NCBI RefSeq assembly: GCF_024679095.1
Contig: NC_066544.1
Coordinates: 6,871,156 to 6,935,155, forward strand
Length of the DNA: 64,000 nt
Direction of reading: 5' to 3'
Source of the DNA: Eriocheir sinensis
Lineage: Eukaryota; Arthropoda; Malacostraca; Decapoda; Varunidae
The translations under genes were made by a program, and so were the position numbers. Shown here in pieces: positions 32,000 through 43,080 of this stretch; within the stretch, counting starts at the first letter, position 1; the number at the start of each line of letters is the position of its first letter. The notes beneath the pieces were generated by a model. The model saw only the letters and a program-made list of their open reading frames with translations. It did not search any database and was not told the DNA's origin.

Positions 32000-33075
32000 T
32001 GCTTTAATTCAAATCTGAGAAAACCATTTTGAAACTGATCTAGAGGGATGGGTGTCACTACCCCCTCCCCCCCTTCCAAAGAAAAGGAAGAGCAGGGGAG
32101 TGGGGACTTTCATTGGGCGGCTAAAGGTCATTGACCTTTTTGGTACATTTTGTCCATTTTTGTTTCCCTTGTTCCCATCCTCTTCCCTCAGGCGTAAGAA
32201 TAGAGGTGTTGAGATTATGCCACACAGCAATCTGTAGATGGACTCTAAGGGCGTGCTGGGTTGCTGCATCCTCTGTAGGGGGAAGCCTATCAGGATCAAT
32301 CTTGCCCATTGCAGCTTGCTTCTGAAATCTGAGGAAACGAGCTTTCTCTAATGGAGTATCTCCACATTCACATGTCACCTGCATTGCTTTGACACCTGCA
32401 TGTTTTATCTCATCGTGAGAGGAATTAGTGTTCATGAATATGTTGATGACATGTCTTGGAAAATCGCATTTGTAGATTGCCTCCTTTGTGTGTCCATAGA
32501 TATATGATACTGTGTCGACCATGCATACTTGAACAAAAGATCACTTTGGTCACTAATTCTTACTGACGATATATCATACATGCAGACCATCCATGTCTGA
32601 GACTAGGAACAGATTTGTGCAATTGACATGTCGGTGGTACACGAGAAGTATTAATATGTCGGTGTCTTGGGCAACGACAACTACAGGAGTGCTCACACTT
32701 TTGACAAGTTCAATAGCTGTCTTAACGACCAGTGTGTTACCATCACCTCGTGCATGGTGTACCTTGATGTTGTGGCATGTCAGCTGTGCAGACATAATCT
32801 TGATAAATGCTTCTTTGTTCTCCTCATTGCCAAAAAATTGTTCCCTATCACAAGATACAGTCAGTTCTGGTATGACTCAAATTATGAGATATTGTTCTGC
32901 CTTCCATTCTGCGCATGTGTTCATGATCTTTGGTTGATGGTCCCTTCCCATAGCCATCAAACACTACTGCAGCATCACTTAACCTTCCTTGAACATATCT
33001 GACATGGCTATTAGCTGTGGCTTTGATGGTTGCGCCACTCCTCCATTTCACTTGGTGAAGTCACCATCCCCCATC
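32000..33075 (-). pseudogene. frameshifted relic of a multicopy PIN/FEN1-like nuclease-domain gene
   Basis: Three - strand segments are in family order but different frames: 33051-32848 (VVFDGYGKGPSTKDHEHMRR), 32795-32577 (VVVAQDTDILILLVYH, the acidic nuclease-type motif) and 32545-32121 (LLFKYAWS, then VSYIYGHTKEAIYK, PPTEDAATQHALRVHLQIAV). The AWS...DTVS junction near 32520 needs a frame change, as do the steps between the other segments. I know this arrangement from repetitive, mobile-element-associated proteins of invertebrates whose exact family I cannot name. The 5' end runs into the GAGTGT satellite at 33130. The 3' flank 31600-32060 looks like untranslated element sequence. Confidence 0.6.
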
Positions 33076-33129
33076 AACAACATGCATCCTGTTTTCCATG
33101 TCCAAGCCAAGTTTCTCTGTTGTGTTTTT

Positions 33130-33422
33130 GAGCGTGAGTGTGAGTGTGAGTGTGAGTGTGTGAGTGTGAGTGTGTGAGTGTGAGTGTGTGAGTGTGTGAG
33201 TGTGAGTGTGTGAGTGTGAGTGTGTGAGTGTGAGTGTGAGTGTGAGTGTGAGTGTGTGAGTGTGAGTGTGAGTGTGAGTGTGAGTGTGAGTGAGTGAGTG
33301 AGTGTGAGTGTGTGAGTGTGAGTGTGAGTGTGAGTGTGTGAGTGTGAGTGTGAGTGTGAGTGAGTGAGTGAGTGAGTGTGAGTGAGTGTGAGTGTGAGTG
33401 AGTGAGTGAGTGAGTGAGTGAG
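33130..33422 (+). repeat. (GTGAGT)n satellite
   Basis: About 290 bases of GAGTGT/GAGT units, then four GAATTGA repeats to 33465. It abuts the nuclease-like relic. Confidence 0.95.
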
Positions 33423-33499
33423 AATTGAGAGAATTGAGAGAATTGAGAGAATTGAGAGAATTGCTCGTTTGTGTAATTAATAGCCTCTTCTCATTTAAG

Positions 33500-33912
33500 T
33501 GATGTGAGATTCGGACTCGGGCTGAGGAGGTGGTTCAGATGATGTGAGTCATGCGCGCTGTGTTAGCAACGGAAAGGCCTGAGGAATGAAGCGAGGTGAA
33601 GAAGCTGTTCCCGATTATGAGAGGGGGAGTTGGCCGCCAGCAAGCACACCAGAAGGAGGCCCCGCAAAGAAGGCCTTCATACCGCCCGGGGCGAGGTTCT
33701 GTGCGAGGCACCGTCGGCTGTGTGCCGGAGTCCGGAGTGCCCGCTGTTGGGAAGGCCTACGACGGCGGCGGCGAATCAGGGGAAGCGGACCACTGGCTAC
33801 TGACGACTGGCGCAGCCCTTGTTACTTATTGCTGTTACTTAATTTAATTGCACTGCAAATAAACTGCACTGCAGAGAAAAGTGTTTGTTGTGCTCCTACT
33901 GGCCTCTACATA
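33500..33912. other. GC-rich block, possible solo LTR, unresolved
   Basis: Ends with AATAAA (33859) and TGTTTGTTGTGCTCC, an arrangement seen at LTR 3' ends, but no matching target duplication or TATA box is visible. Confidence 0.2.
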
Positions 33913-33929
33913 CTCTCTCCCCAGTAGGC

Positions 33930-34255
33930 TACCCACACTCTTGTACCCTCTCCCCAGTGTTCTGTCCCCAGTACCCACACTCCTGTACTCTCTCCCCAGT
34001 GCCCACACTCTTGTACCCTCTCCACAGGGCTCTCTCCCCAGTACCCTCTCCCCAGTACCCCCTCCCTTGTTTTCACACCCCAGTACCCTCTCCCCAGTAC
34101 CCATTCCCCCTGTAGTACCCTCTCCCCAAAACCTATATCCAAGTACCCACTCCCTAGTACCCTCTACTCATTACCCACACCATAGTACACACAATCCGGT
34201 ATCTAGTCCCCAGTGCCCACACCCCAGTACCCTTACCCTAGTACCCTCCGCAGCC
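33930..34255 (+). repeat. CCCCAGTACCC minisatellite
   Basis: About 20 short units based on CTCTCCCCAGTACCCACAC. Confidence 0.85.
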
Positions 34256-35074
34256 CAGGTATAGACAAACCTCACATTGGGTCAAAGGAAAAATCAAGCT
34301 TTTTTATAGTGCGTGATGGCTTCGAGGCCCTGAGACTGCCTACCCGAACGAGGAGCTTATTGGGGTGACTAATGGAATGACTCTCCCGGAGATTCTTCTT
34401 AAAATACCGTTCGTGCTGAGGCTGCCCGTATACACGACGAGGACTCCTGTGGTACGTGATTCAGCCGTTCAGAGAATGACGAGCGTGACTTGCAGCGTGA
34501 CACTCCTTGATTCATCACACACTCCCGTCGTGCAGCATCATTCCCTCTTTGACTTGTAACTTTACCCTTCCCAGATACCATCCCCCCTCTCACCCCTTCT
34601 TCGATCAGTAATACTTTCAGTAGCTACAAGTTATCCACCACCCTGTGACCTATCACCCCGGTAGGGGCCCAAGTACTCACAGCTGTAAAAGAGGAGTGGT
34701 TCCCCAAAATGTGGATCTTTGTAGCTATTGTAGAGGGGCGATCACAGTGAGCCAAATCAGCTGGGGGTCGGGGTTTTGAAAAAAAACTGACTCCTGGGTG
34801 CATTTTCCTGCTGTTATTTAGCTTTATATAAGCAATTAATGGAATAAGAATGAAAGAAAACGCTTCAATATCATACCCAAAATTATATCTAACAAATAGA
34901 ACAGAAAAGTCCCAGTTTTTCGTTTTGACTAAATCAGAAAGTGAACCTTTTATTAGCAGATGGGAGTCCGCCCCCCCACGCACCCACGAACCCCTCCTGG
35001 GTACGGCCTTGTCAGTGAATGGGCACCGAGTGTCAGTCACAGAGTTGCATACATATACAACTCTCTGTAGTGTC

Positions 35075-35112
<38 letters not shown>

Positions 35113-35195
35113 CCGTGATCTCGCTCCTTCGGGAGGGTATTGGCACCAGCGGTGAGTTCCTCGCTTGTCCAGACGGTAAAATTCTAGTGTTTGCC
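34256..35195. other. intergenic DNA, no gene seen
   Basis: Includes (GT)n at 35079-35106. Open frames of 60-200 codons do not resemble known proteins. Confidence 0.5.
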
Positions 35196-35199
35196 CATA

Positions 35200-35360
35200 G
35201 TCCCCTCTCACCCCCAAAACAAGCTTGGGGACCTGTGGAAATGCGGGGTTTCAGATAGGGGACACGAAATCCGTCGCAATGGCGGTTTTTTTTTTTGTGG
35301 GGGGGGGGGGGCAAAAATTCCCTAGATCTAGGGAAATTTCCAACGTTTAGGGATTTTTTT
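35200..35360 (+). mobile_element. dispersed repeat family C, copy 1
   Basis: CTTGGGGACCTGTGGAAATG then CGGGGTTT and CTAGGGAAATTTCC; matches copies at 36095 and 36600. Confidence 0.55.
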
Positions 35361-35499
35361 CTGGGGTGAGTATGGGCAAACACTTGAATAATACCGTCCA
35401 GACCATGGTGGATTACAGAGGCAAGGAATCCAGAGATGTAGAAGGCTCTGAAGAAATCCAACCACCGTTGCAAAGATGTTCCCGCACACAGCAAGAAAA

Positions 35500-35900
35500 C
35501 ACAACTCGGCTGGCCGGGGTGGCGGCGCCCAGACCCAGGCCACGCACCACCACAACAAGGCTGAGGCTGACGGCCGTGCTGCTGCCCCGCCGCCCCATGA
35601 GCCGCCCCGCCGTGCCTGTCCCTGCTGCTGCCATGTGTGTGCTGCCCCCGTGCCCTGACCCGCCGGCCCCGTGAGAACCCGTGGCCTCCCCTCGACCAGC
35701 GCCGCCAAGGTGTGTGTGTGTCGCCAGCTGCCGGGGACACGTCAGCCAGGTGCAGCAGGTGTGTGGCGGCTGTGAGTGTGTGTGTGTTAGTGTGCGTGCG
35801 TGCGTGGCGGTGCACTGACCCGCGGCGGGTGGCGTGAAGCCTTCGCGGGGCGGCACACACGGACACTTGTCGGGGCTCCCACCTCCCATCGGCGTGCCAG
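35500..35900. promoter_or_regulatory. CpG-rich candidate promoter or first-exon region
   Basis: About 400 bases rich in CCGCC/CGGC, the only such block between KLHDC10 and ARFRP1. ARFRP1 needs an upstream non-coding exon because an acceptor precedes its ATG exon. Possible + donors (CCAAGGTGTGT at 35709) exist. A - strand frame across it is not recognisable. Confidence 0.25.
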
Positions 35901-36094
35901 GCTGGACACAAGTAATAATTGGTGGAGGTGGATTGGTGTCGGCCATCCACAGCAGCAAACCAGAGTGACTGCAACAGTTAATAAGGGCTGAACAGGCTGC
36001 AACAACTATATATGGAAGAAGTTTATTAATCTTGTTGGTAATTCTTTACAAGAAGTCCGCCTCCCCCTCTGCCACTCCATCCCCCCCTACCCCC

Positions 36095-36240
36095 CAACAT
36101 AAACCTAGGGACCTGTGGGGAACCGGGGTTTTGGGGGGAAGGCAAAATCACTGAATAATGGGCTTCCAAAATTTCCCTAGAAAAATCACTAAATTAAGGA
36201 AAATTTCCTAGTCTTGAAAGTAAGGAAAGTCCCTAACCTT
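36095..36240 (+). mobile_element. dispersed repeat family C, copy 2
   Basis: AGGGACCTGTGGGGAACCGG, GGGAAGGCAAAATCACTGAA and AAAATTTCCCTAG in the same order as copy 3 read in reverse. Confidence 0.6.
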
Positions 36241-36318
36241 ATAACCTAACAGCTAACAGCGGGGCTTCACTCCTCTGCTAACCAAGGACCCCCCCACATG
36301 TATGATGCGCCAGAAAAT

Positions 36319-36352
<34 letters not shown>

Positions 36353-36548
36353 GTGGGGTAGCATATTTAAACTACTCTAACGGAACTTTTCATAACCTAA
36401 CCTCTCGACCCCCACATGTATGATGCACCTGTAAAACTAAAAAAGTACAACAGTATGTGAGACATTGGAGGGTTATTATTCTTGTTGGGGCAATATTGGA
36501 GGCGTGTGCTTGTCACAGCTTGATGCGCCCACGAGGCAGCAATTAATC

Positions 36549-36584
36549 GCATCGCATGTGACACGCCTGTGTCACATGCGATGC
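36549..36584. repeat. perfect palindrome, 16-bp arms, 4-base spacer
   Basis: GCATCGCATGTGACAC at 36549-36564 and its exact complement at 36569-36584, spacer GCCT. A decayed relative (GTGACACGCCCGTGTCAC) lies near 36804. Confidence 0.9.
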
Positions 36585-36599
36585 TCGATGTTCGAATAT

Positions 36600-36775
36600 G
36601 GTGGATTAAAAGACAATATGTTTAGGAAATTTTCCTGAAAGTTTCAGGACTAGGGATTTTTTCTGATTTTAGGGAAATTTTGGTGGCACATATTTCAGTC
36701 AATTTGCCTTCTCACACCCCAAACCCAGATTCCCCATAGGTTCCCAGGCTCTCAATACAACGCTCTCTAGGCTGT
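36600..36775 (-). mobile_element. dispersed repeat family C, copy 3 (reverse)
   Basis: On the - strand GGGAACCTATGGGGAATCTG, GAGAAGGCAAATTGACTGAA and CCAAAATTTCCCTAAAATC follow the same order as copy 2. Confidence 0.65.
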
Positions 36776-37574
36776 TGAGTGTTAAGTGTACAGCGCATCC
36801 CATGTGACACGCCCGTGTCACTGTGGTATTGAAGGGCCTCAATTTTAGGTTATTTGATGGTGCAATGTGCCTCCTGAGGGATACCAATAAAGAGGCTAAA
36901 TAGTCAGCTAACACTTACCGAGAGGTGTAGTAGAATAATACTTTGAGGAGAGTAAAAAAGAGTTGAGTGTCAATGTATCTGTCCTGCCATCATGATGCCG
37001 CGAGGAAGACTGCCAAACTGCTCCGTGGCGGGTGGGAGCGATAGACCTCGCGTAGTAATACATCAGGAATGTAATCGTTTAAAATCATAAAATACAAATA
37101 CTTGAGCCATTATTTACTTTAATATAGAGAAGTAAATAACATAGAACTCGTAAAGACTGTTTTATGTCCGGATATTATGTCTGGGATATTACTGGCTTAG
37201 GAACTAGTTTGTATGGTGCACTGCAAGGCAGCTATGAGGCTCAGTCTGTCTATAGAGCCCCGAGTGAATCCATAACAATTGACTTAGAAAATCGAAGCCA
37301 CCCAACGCAGCACATCACATTCTCGGAGCTATTACAGCCATATCATACTCATCCCCCAAAAGATTTTTAGATATATGGCAAGGCCACAGTGTGTCCTACA
37401 TAATATGCCAGTTTGTTATTGCACGTGACACGGACATATTAGTAAGAATAACCATCTTGGTAGACACTCGTCACACTGCAGAGCTTGACATTTTTCTGTT
37501 GTATCTTGTCATACTTTTTATCTTTATAACCATTTTCCCTGAAAGTGGCCAAATGGGAGGAAGACTCCGCACTG

Positions 37575-38098
37575 GGAAAAGTTAGGGCTGATTAGATTAA
37601 TACAAGGTAATGTTAGGTTTGGTTTAGGAGTTTATTTCTGATTAATACTTGATACGCCTCACAGTGCTCTGTTTTCAATATGACGCTCGAGGTGATTAAT
37701 ACTTGATACGCCTCACAATGCTCCGTTTTCAATACGACACTCGAAGTGAGGCTCAACTCTGGCGGCAGCAGAGTCCACCTTCCTCATGGTCTTGTGAGGG
37801 CTAAAGTGCTTATTTTTCCTTGTATCTGTATACTGCAAGGGCAAACTTTTATTTCTGGCGAATTTATGTTTTTGCTATTGTTTTGCAGGAATTCGGGGCA
37901 CCAGTGATTTCCACAGGGAATATTAGCAGATTAATTAAGACCTAGAAATAAGCTTTGTTCGCCATTGTGAGATGAATGAAGTTATAGATATTTATTAACA
38001 AATCACAGTGACTCCCCATTAGGAAAAGTTAGGGCTGGTTAGATTAATACAGGGTAATGTTAGGTTTGGTTTAGGAGTTTATTTCTGATTAATACTTA
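37575..38098 (+). repeat. pair of direct repeats about 446 bp apart
   Basis: GAAAAGTTAGGGCTG through TTATTTCTGATTAATACTT occurs at 37575-37651 and 38022-38098. A shorter duplication, GATTAATACTTGATACGCCTC, occurs at 37638 and 37693. Confidence 0.85.
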
Positions 38099-38287
38099 AT
38101 ATCCTCATTAGCCAGGTGACAGTAAGGAAGTCAGAGCATTTGTTTCAGTTGCATGCCTTTATTGACACTTGTCCCTTTAATGCTGGGGATACAAAACTAT
38201 GCAGGGCAGGGATGTCCACTCCCACTGTATATATGAATGAAAACTTTGAGCATATTGGATAATTTTGAATAACTGCTTGGGTTCATT

Positions 38288-38619
38288 TTAACCCCTTCAA
38301 CATGAGGACGCGTATACTGCATCCTTGTGTGCCATGTACCATATCCGAGGACGCGCATACTGCGTCCTGGCTCGTTTTAGCCAATATACGAGTTATTTTA
38401 TTTCTATATTTATGCTTACATCTCAAAATTATCGATTAATTTATGTTTCTTTATGTGCACCATTTAATTCTGCATGTTTTCATATATAACACATGATTGT
38501 GTTAAGTTTATGGCTGAAAACTTGTTATATTCAATAGTGACAGTTGAAATTTGGCACACGCGGTGATCTCGGATACAGCGCGGGGCGCTGTTTTGGCCTG
38601 GCCATAGTGAAGGGGTTAA
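38288..38619. mobile_element. TTAA-flanked miniature transposon (piggyBac type)
   Basis: TTAA at 38288-38291 and 38616-38619. The body 38292-38615 starts CCCCTTCAACATG and ends, on the reverse strand, CCCCTTCACTATG. There is no transposase frame. Two inverted-like GAGGACGCG...TGCNTCCT motifs lie near its left end. Confidence 0.8.
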
Positions 38620-39146
38620 GACAGTGTAACAGACCCTTATCAGGACATTTAATCTTGCTAATCAGAGTTAATCACCCCTAGAAATCCTTTAAGTTATTTG
38701 GCTTTGATAAAGGAAGACGCTAAAGGTAATTTCTGTGCAGGTAATCATGAGTCACAGTACTGTAATGATAAAGCCTCTTCTAAATGCATAAACTGTGCAA
38801 ATTCCATATAATTTCTTGAGCCATCTACTCACTTTGCTGGCAGCTGCAAGTCCAAGCAATTATAGGGATGGTGGCAACAAGTTGCACTTCAATGTAGCTA
38901 CACATTAAAATTTTACACAAAAATGTACAGGCTCACAATTAACCTACACAGCATCTTGTTTTTAACCCTTAAGAAAGAAAACTTATTCTTTCTTGCTTGT
39001 AACAATAGGCAAAAAAAATTACAATTATGTTCAGCAGTTTATCCATCATACAGTCAACTCTCACATTTACAGACTTTGATATGATGAATTTCAGCTTCAA
39101 CAAACTTTTTGGCCCAGTCCAGTATGTGAGGAGATTTACCGAACAA
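38620..39146. other. intergenic DNA upstream of ARFRP1, no gene seen
   Basis: AT-rich, non-repetitive by eye; no splice or coding signal. Confidence 0.5.
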
Positions 39147-39440
39147 GTTTGTGGTGCAGTGGTTAGCATTCCTACTATGAATCTGCTGGCTGGGTTCAAA
39201 TCCCAGCCTTGGCAGTCAGCATTCAGCTCACCCAGGAGTTCATCCTTCCTTTCGGGATGGTCAGTTAATGGGTGCTTTAGGAAACCTTAGGGAGATAAAC
39301 TGTGGTAGCTTGGATGTTATACTGGCCAAGTGTTGGGTTAAGGGTTCTCTCCCTTTACAGGCTGAAAGGCCCAATGGGACAGAGACAAGCAATGCCTCCA
39401 CATCCAGCTATAACATAGGCCCCCAACTTTACCTTTATAT
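39147..39440 (+). mobile_element. tRNA-derived SINE
   Basis: GTGGTGCAGTGGTTAGCAT and GGGTTCAAATCCCAGCC (boxes A and B), then CACCCAGGAGTTCATCCTTC and a body ending GCCCCCAACTTTACCTTTAT. Confidence 0.8.
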
Positions 39441-39448
39441 ACTATATA

Positions 39449-39740
39449 GCGCACCTCCGTGATGCAGTGGTTAGCGCTCCCAGGCCTGGGTCCAAATCCT
39501 GGCCTGGGCAGACAGCGTTCTGCCCACCCAGCCGTTCATCCTTCCTTTCAGGGATGGTTGATAAATGTGTACCAGCGGAAACCAGGGGAAGGTAAACTGT
39601 GGTAACCCAGATGTTGCACTGGCTCTGTCATGTTATGGGGTTCACTCCCACCACAGGTTCAGAGTGTCAGTTGGACAGAGATAAGCATCACTGCCATGTG
39701 CAGCTATAGTATATGCTCCCAACTTTGCCTTCATTGCGTA
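39449..39740 (+). mobile_element. tRNA-derived SINE, tandem to the previous one
   Basis: GTGATGCAGTGGTTAGCGCT and GGGTCCAAATCCTGGCC, then a body in the same order as 39147-39440 (GTTCATCCTTCCTTTCAGGG, ACTGTGGTAACCCAGATGTT). It ends about 50 bases upstream of the ARFRP1 acceptor at 39793. Confidence 0.8.
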
Positions 39741-39832
39741 TGCCCCAACTTTTCTTTATTTCTCATTACTTGCATAACCTTTTTCACCTTCAGGTACTCA
39801 TCCAGAGAAATCAGCCAGCCCGCTCGTGAGTC

Positions 39833-42800
39833 ATGTTTTCCCTCTTTTATGGCCTCTACAAGTACCTGTTCAAGAAGGATGAGTTCTTTGTCCTCATCCT
39901 TGGCCTGGACAATGCCGGCAAGACAGTGAGTGTCATGTGCTACTAAGTGGATGTGCCAAAGCCTAAGGAGTAGTTGCCTGTGTGATGTATTTGTGCTCAT
40001 TGGTCTCACAGGACAGGGTTGCCAGGGTTGCAGTTTCCTCACCTGATTGTGCTGTTTTGAAAGGGGTTTGCAGGAAGTATTTGGATGTTGTTGGTTGCTT
40101 GCTTTGTATGTATGAGTTTTCTTTATTTATACAGGTGATTTTTTTTATAGTATCTTAGGTTCAAGTGGTGTTGGGTTATTTTTTGCTTAAAAATCTGCAG
40201 ATAACTTCATCAGTAATTTGGCAACCCTCTTTTTTTATATATATATGTGTTTGTGTGTGTTTTTATCCATGGATTTTTGTCTTTGCATGCCAATAGCCCT
40301 TGCCAACATTGTAATGTATTTCTATCACACTTAGAATTAAAAAAACAGCTTTTTAGTTAACTGAGTAACTACTTTATGATGAAAAAAAACATCAGTTCAT
40401 GTTTTCCATTTGTTTAGTATGTTTCATCTTCACCTGCACACCTTGCTCATGGTGGGAAGTAATGTTAAGTGATAATATTTGGTGCATATGTTAAGTGGTG
40501 GTAATTGTTTGCAGACATACCTTGAGGCCGCCAAGACCAAGTTCACCCGCGGCTACAAGGGCCTCAACCCCAGCAAGATAACCACCACCGTCGGGCAGAA
40601 TGTTGGCGGGATCTCCTACTCAGGGATCAAGTTGAGCTTCTGGGACCTTGGGGGCCAGGAGGAGCTGCAGCCCCTGTGGGAGAAGGTGAGGGACCCACAA
40701 GAAAAGAGGGAGAGAGGAAGGAAATTATTTTATATTAGTATGAGTGAATTATGGTTTTCATAAACTTCAGTTCACTACAGAAGAAAAATCAAACACTAAG
40801 TTTCATTTAAAAGTAAAATAACTGTATTATTCCTTGTAGAACATTTTTAAATGGGACTCCTGCAAGTAAACATGTATGTGCAGGCTATATCTAGAAACTG
40901 TTTTTTTTGTCATTGAACGTGTAATTTGGATTGTGCCAAGCAAATAAGTATCACTCAAATTATACCAAAATACTACTTGGAGCAAATATTATTTTGGGGT
41001 TCTTCCCCACAACTCCCCCTAAAATACAGCCAACTGTGTATATGTGAGTCATTCACCATGATTGGATCATGTGCTGGATTCAAATTCATCCTTCTTGAAA
41101 GAGCTTAGAGCTGCTTTGTTGTAGAACTTTAGGTATATACAGCTGGAACCTCGTGTCACACCCACCTATGCCAAGGAGGCAAGACACTACCTTCACCTAA
41201 TACCTAGTACCCATCCACTGCTGGGTGGACAGGGAGCACAGGTGAAAGGAGATTGCACATCCATTTTCACTCCTGGGAACCAAACCCAGGACTTCTCTGT
41301 TATGAGCTGAGCTAACTACTTAAATATGGAGCCCTGCATGTGTGTATGTGTGGAAAGTAGCTGTCTCATATTTGTTTTTGTGACAAGCCCTTCCTCCTGT
41401 CTCTCCCCACCCCAGTACTATGCTGAGTGTCACGCCATTATCTACATGGTGGACTCGGCAGACCGGGAGAGGATGGAGGAGTCCAAGGAAGCCTTTGGTA
41501 AGTTGGTAAGCTGATGACTCCTTAGCATCTCTTGATGCTTCACTTTAGCTGTGCTCTCAATTGTAAAGAAAGTGTCTAGTAAGTCTTTTCAAGATTTGAG
41601 TTTAAATAAAATACAAGGCATATCCAGTGAATGAAGGTTGATGTACATTTTTGTTAATTATGTTCTGAGAAAATCCAGAGCTATAAATTGTTTGAATAAT
41701 GTTTCTAGTTCATTTTTCATTTCATTTTTCACTGTTGTTGATAATACAGCTTTGCACAGTCATTAGAAACAAACTTCTCTAGGGGTGTTATGCCTCTTTT
41801 TATCCAGCAAATGTTTTACACCCATTTCCTATCATGGATGACATAAAGAGCAGCAGCAGCAACAACAACATAGATTTTGTTCTGTTACAGACCGAATGAT
41901 ATCCAGTGAGAACCTGATTGGTGTTCCCTTGCTGGTGCTGGCCAACAAACAGGACATTCCAGAGTGCATGGGGGTGCGGGAGGTCAAGCCAATCTTCAAC
42001 CAGTCGGCGGACCTCATTGGCCGCAGGGACTGTATGGTGATGCCTGTCTCGGCCTTAACAGGGTGAGTCTTTCCTTATGCACTTTTTCTTTTTCTTTTTT
42101 TGTAATGTACATCATCTTTTGTTTATTAGATTTTCTTTGCTTAGAAGTATCATAGCAATGGGGTCTTCATCATGCTGGGACTGCTGCTGACAGAAAAGCT
42201 CAGTATGTACAAGAAAAAGTTTTCATCATGCACATTGGCTGCAATTCCATGGCACCTTGAATATTTGGGCTTACTCCTCATGAAGAGGTAATCAAGTCAT
42301 GCTTCACCTGCTTGTGGTGACTTCACAGACATCTCATAAAAAATAATTTTGTCTCCCTTGTAAATAGCACAATTTAAGCTATATTTCCAGACCCCAGGAG
42401 TGACTTATAGGGATGGCACTGTCTGGGTATAGGCCCCAGGGAGTTTCTTTTTCTTTACCGTTCTTTTTTTTTCTGTGTACTCTTCATGATGAGGCAGCCA
42501 GGCATATTTGCATTTGTAGTTAGGCAGAGGGGAAAGCCAAGTCACTTGGCTGCTGTTCTTGAAGGACACTCTTCCACGTCAATTGTCTTGACGTGGATGA
42601 CGAGGACCTGAGGGTCTTAGCCAAAAGAAACCTAGTTTCAAATGCTATTGTACACACAGTGGAGCCAGGTCTAGTGAATACAAGGTCACCATAATTGATA
42701 ATAATCAGACCTTAACCAAGCTAAAGGAGACCCCTCATGAGCAAAGTGTCTGTGGCCTTTGCTAAGGTGGCCAGTGAGATCGCTAAAGTGAAGGACAGAC

Positions 42801-43080
42801 TGAACAACTCAGAAAATGGAGCAGACCTAATTGAGGCTTTAAGACTAGACTAGAAGCTATGTTTTTAGAATTTAGTCTTTAAGACCAGACCCCTGACTGC
42901 AACAAAGGTGGTTAAAAGAACGGGATGTGTGGATTGGAATTATGTCACTAATTTGCTGTAATGTTTCCCCTCTCCTTTTGCCTCCTCAGGGCTGGGGTGG
43001 ATGAAGGGATTGACTGGCTGGTGGAGTGCATCAAGAGGAACAGCGACGTGCGGCCGCCCCCCAACCACGATGACACCTGA
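39833..43080 (+). CDS. ARFRP1: ADP-ribosylation factor-related protein 1
   Basis: Five exons: 39833-39925, 40515-40685, 41416-41497, 41891-42062, 42990-43080. All phases agree; 609 bases encode 202 residues, one more than the human protein. Motifs: P-loop GLDNAGKT (24-31), switch I region TTTVGQNVG (54-62), switch II WDLGGQEE (74-81), NKQD (134-137) and SALTG (169-173). There is no Gly2, so no myristoylation; the start MFSLFYGLYKYLF is hydrophobic, as in ARFRP1/Arl3p, where an acetylated N-terminus and SYS1 bring the GTPase to the trans-Golgi. It recruits ARL1 and golgins there. The ATG is preceded by an acceptor (TTCAG at 39793), so a non-coding 5' exon is expected upstream. Neighbouring exons carry no sign of decay. 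Confidence 0.97.
41150..41335 (-). mobile_element. tRNA-derived SINE (reverse), in ARFRP1 intron
   Basis: Reverse box B reads GGGAACCAAACCCAGGAC and reverse box A TGAGCTGAGCTAACTA. The body contains GTACCCATCCACTGCTGGGT. It ends 80 bases before exon 41416-41497. Confidence 0.7.
42100..42985 (+). other. last ARFRP1 intron, including a 38-codon open frame
   Basis: 42737-42853 reads MSKVSVAFAKVASEIAKVKD..., helix-like with balanced codon use, but short and unsupported; possibly a mobile-element ORF remnant. A 9-bp-arm palindrome (CCACGTCAA, spacer TTGTC) lies at 42574-42596. Confidence 0.35.

Noticed and set aside
33546..33912. Solo LTR
   Set aside because: The AATAAA and end sequence are suggestive, but no target duplication, TATA box or partner LTR is visible.
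35033..35974. 313-codon - strand frame as a gene
   Set aside because: It crosses a (GT)n run and repeat family C, has no recognisable domain and no clear splice structure. Only the CpG-rich core is retained as a candidate promoter.
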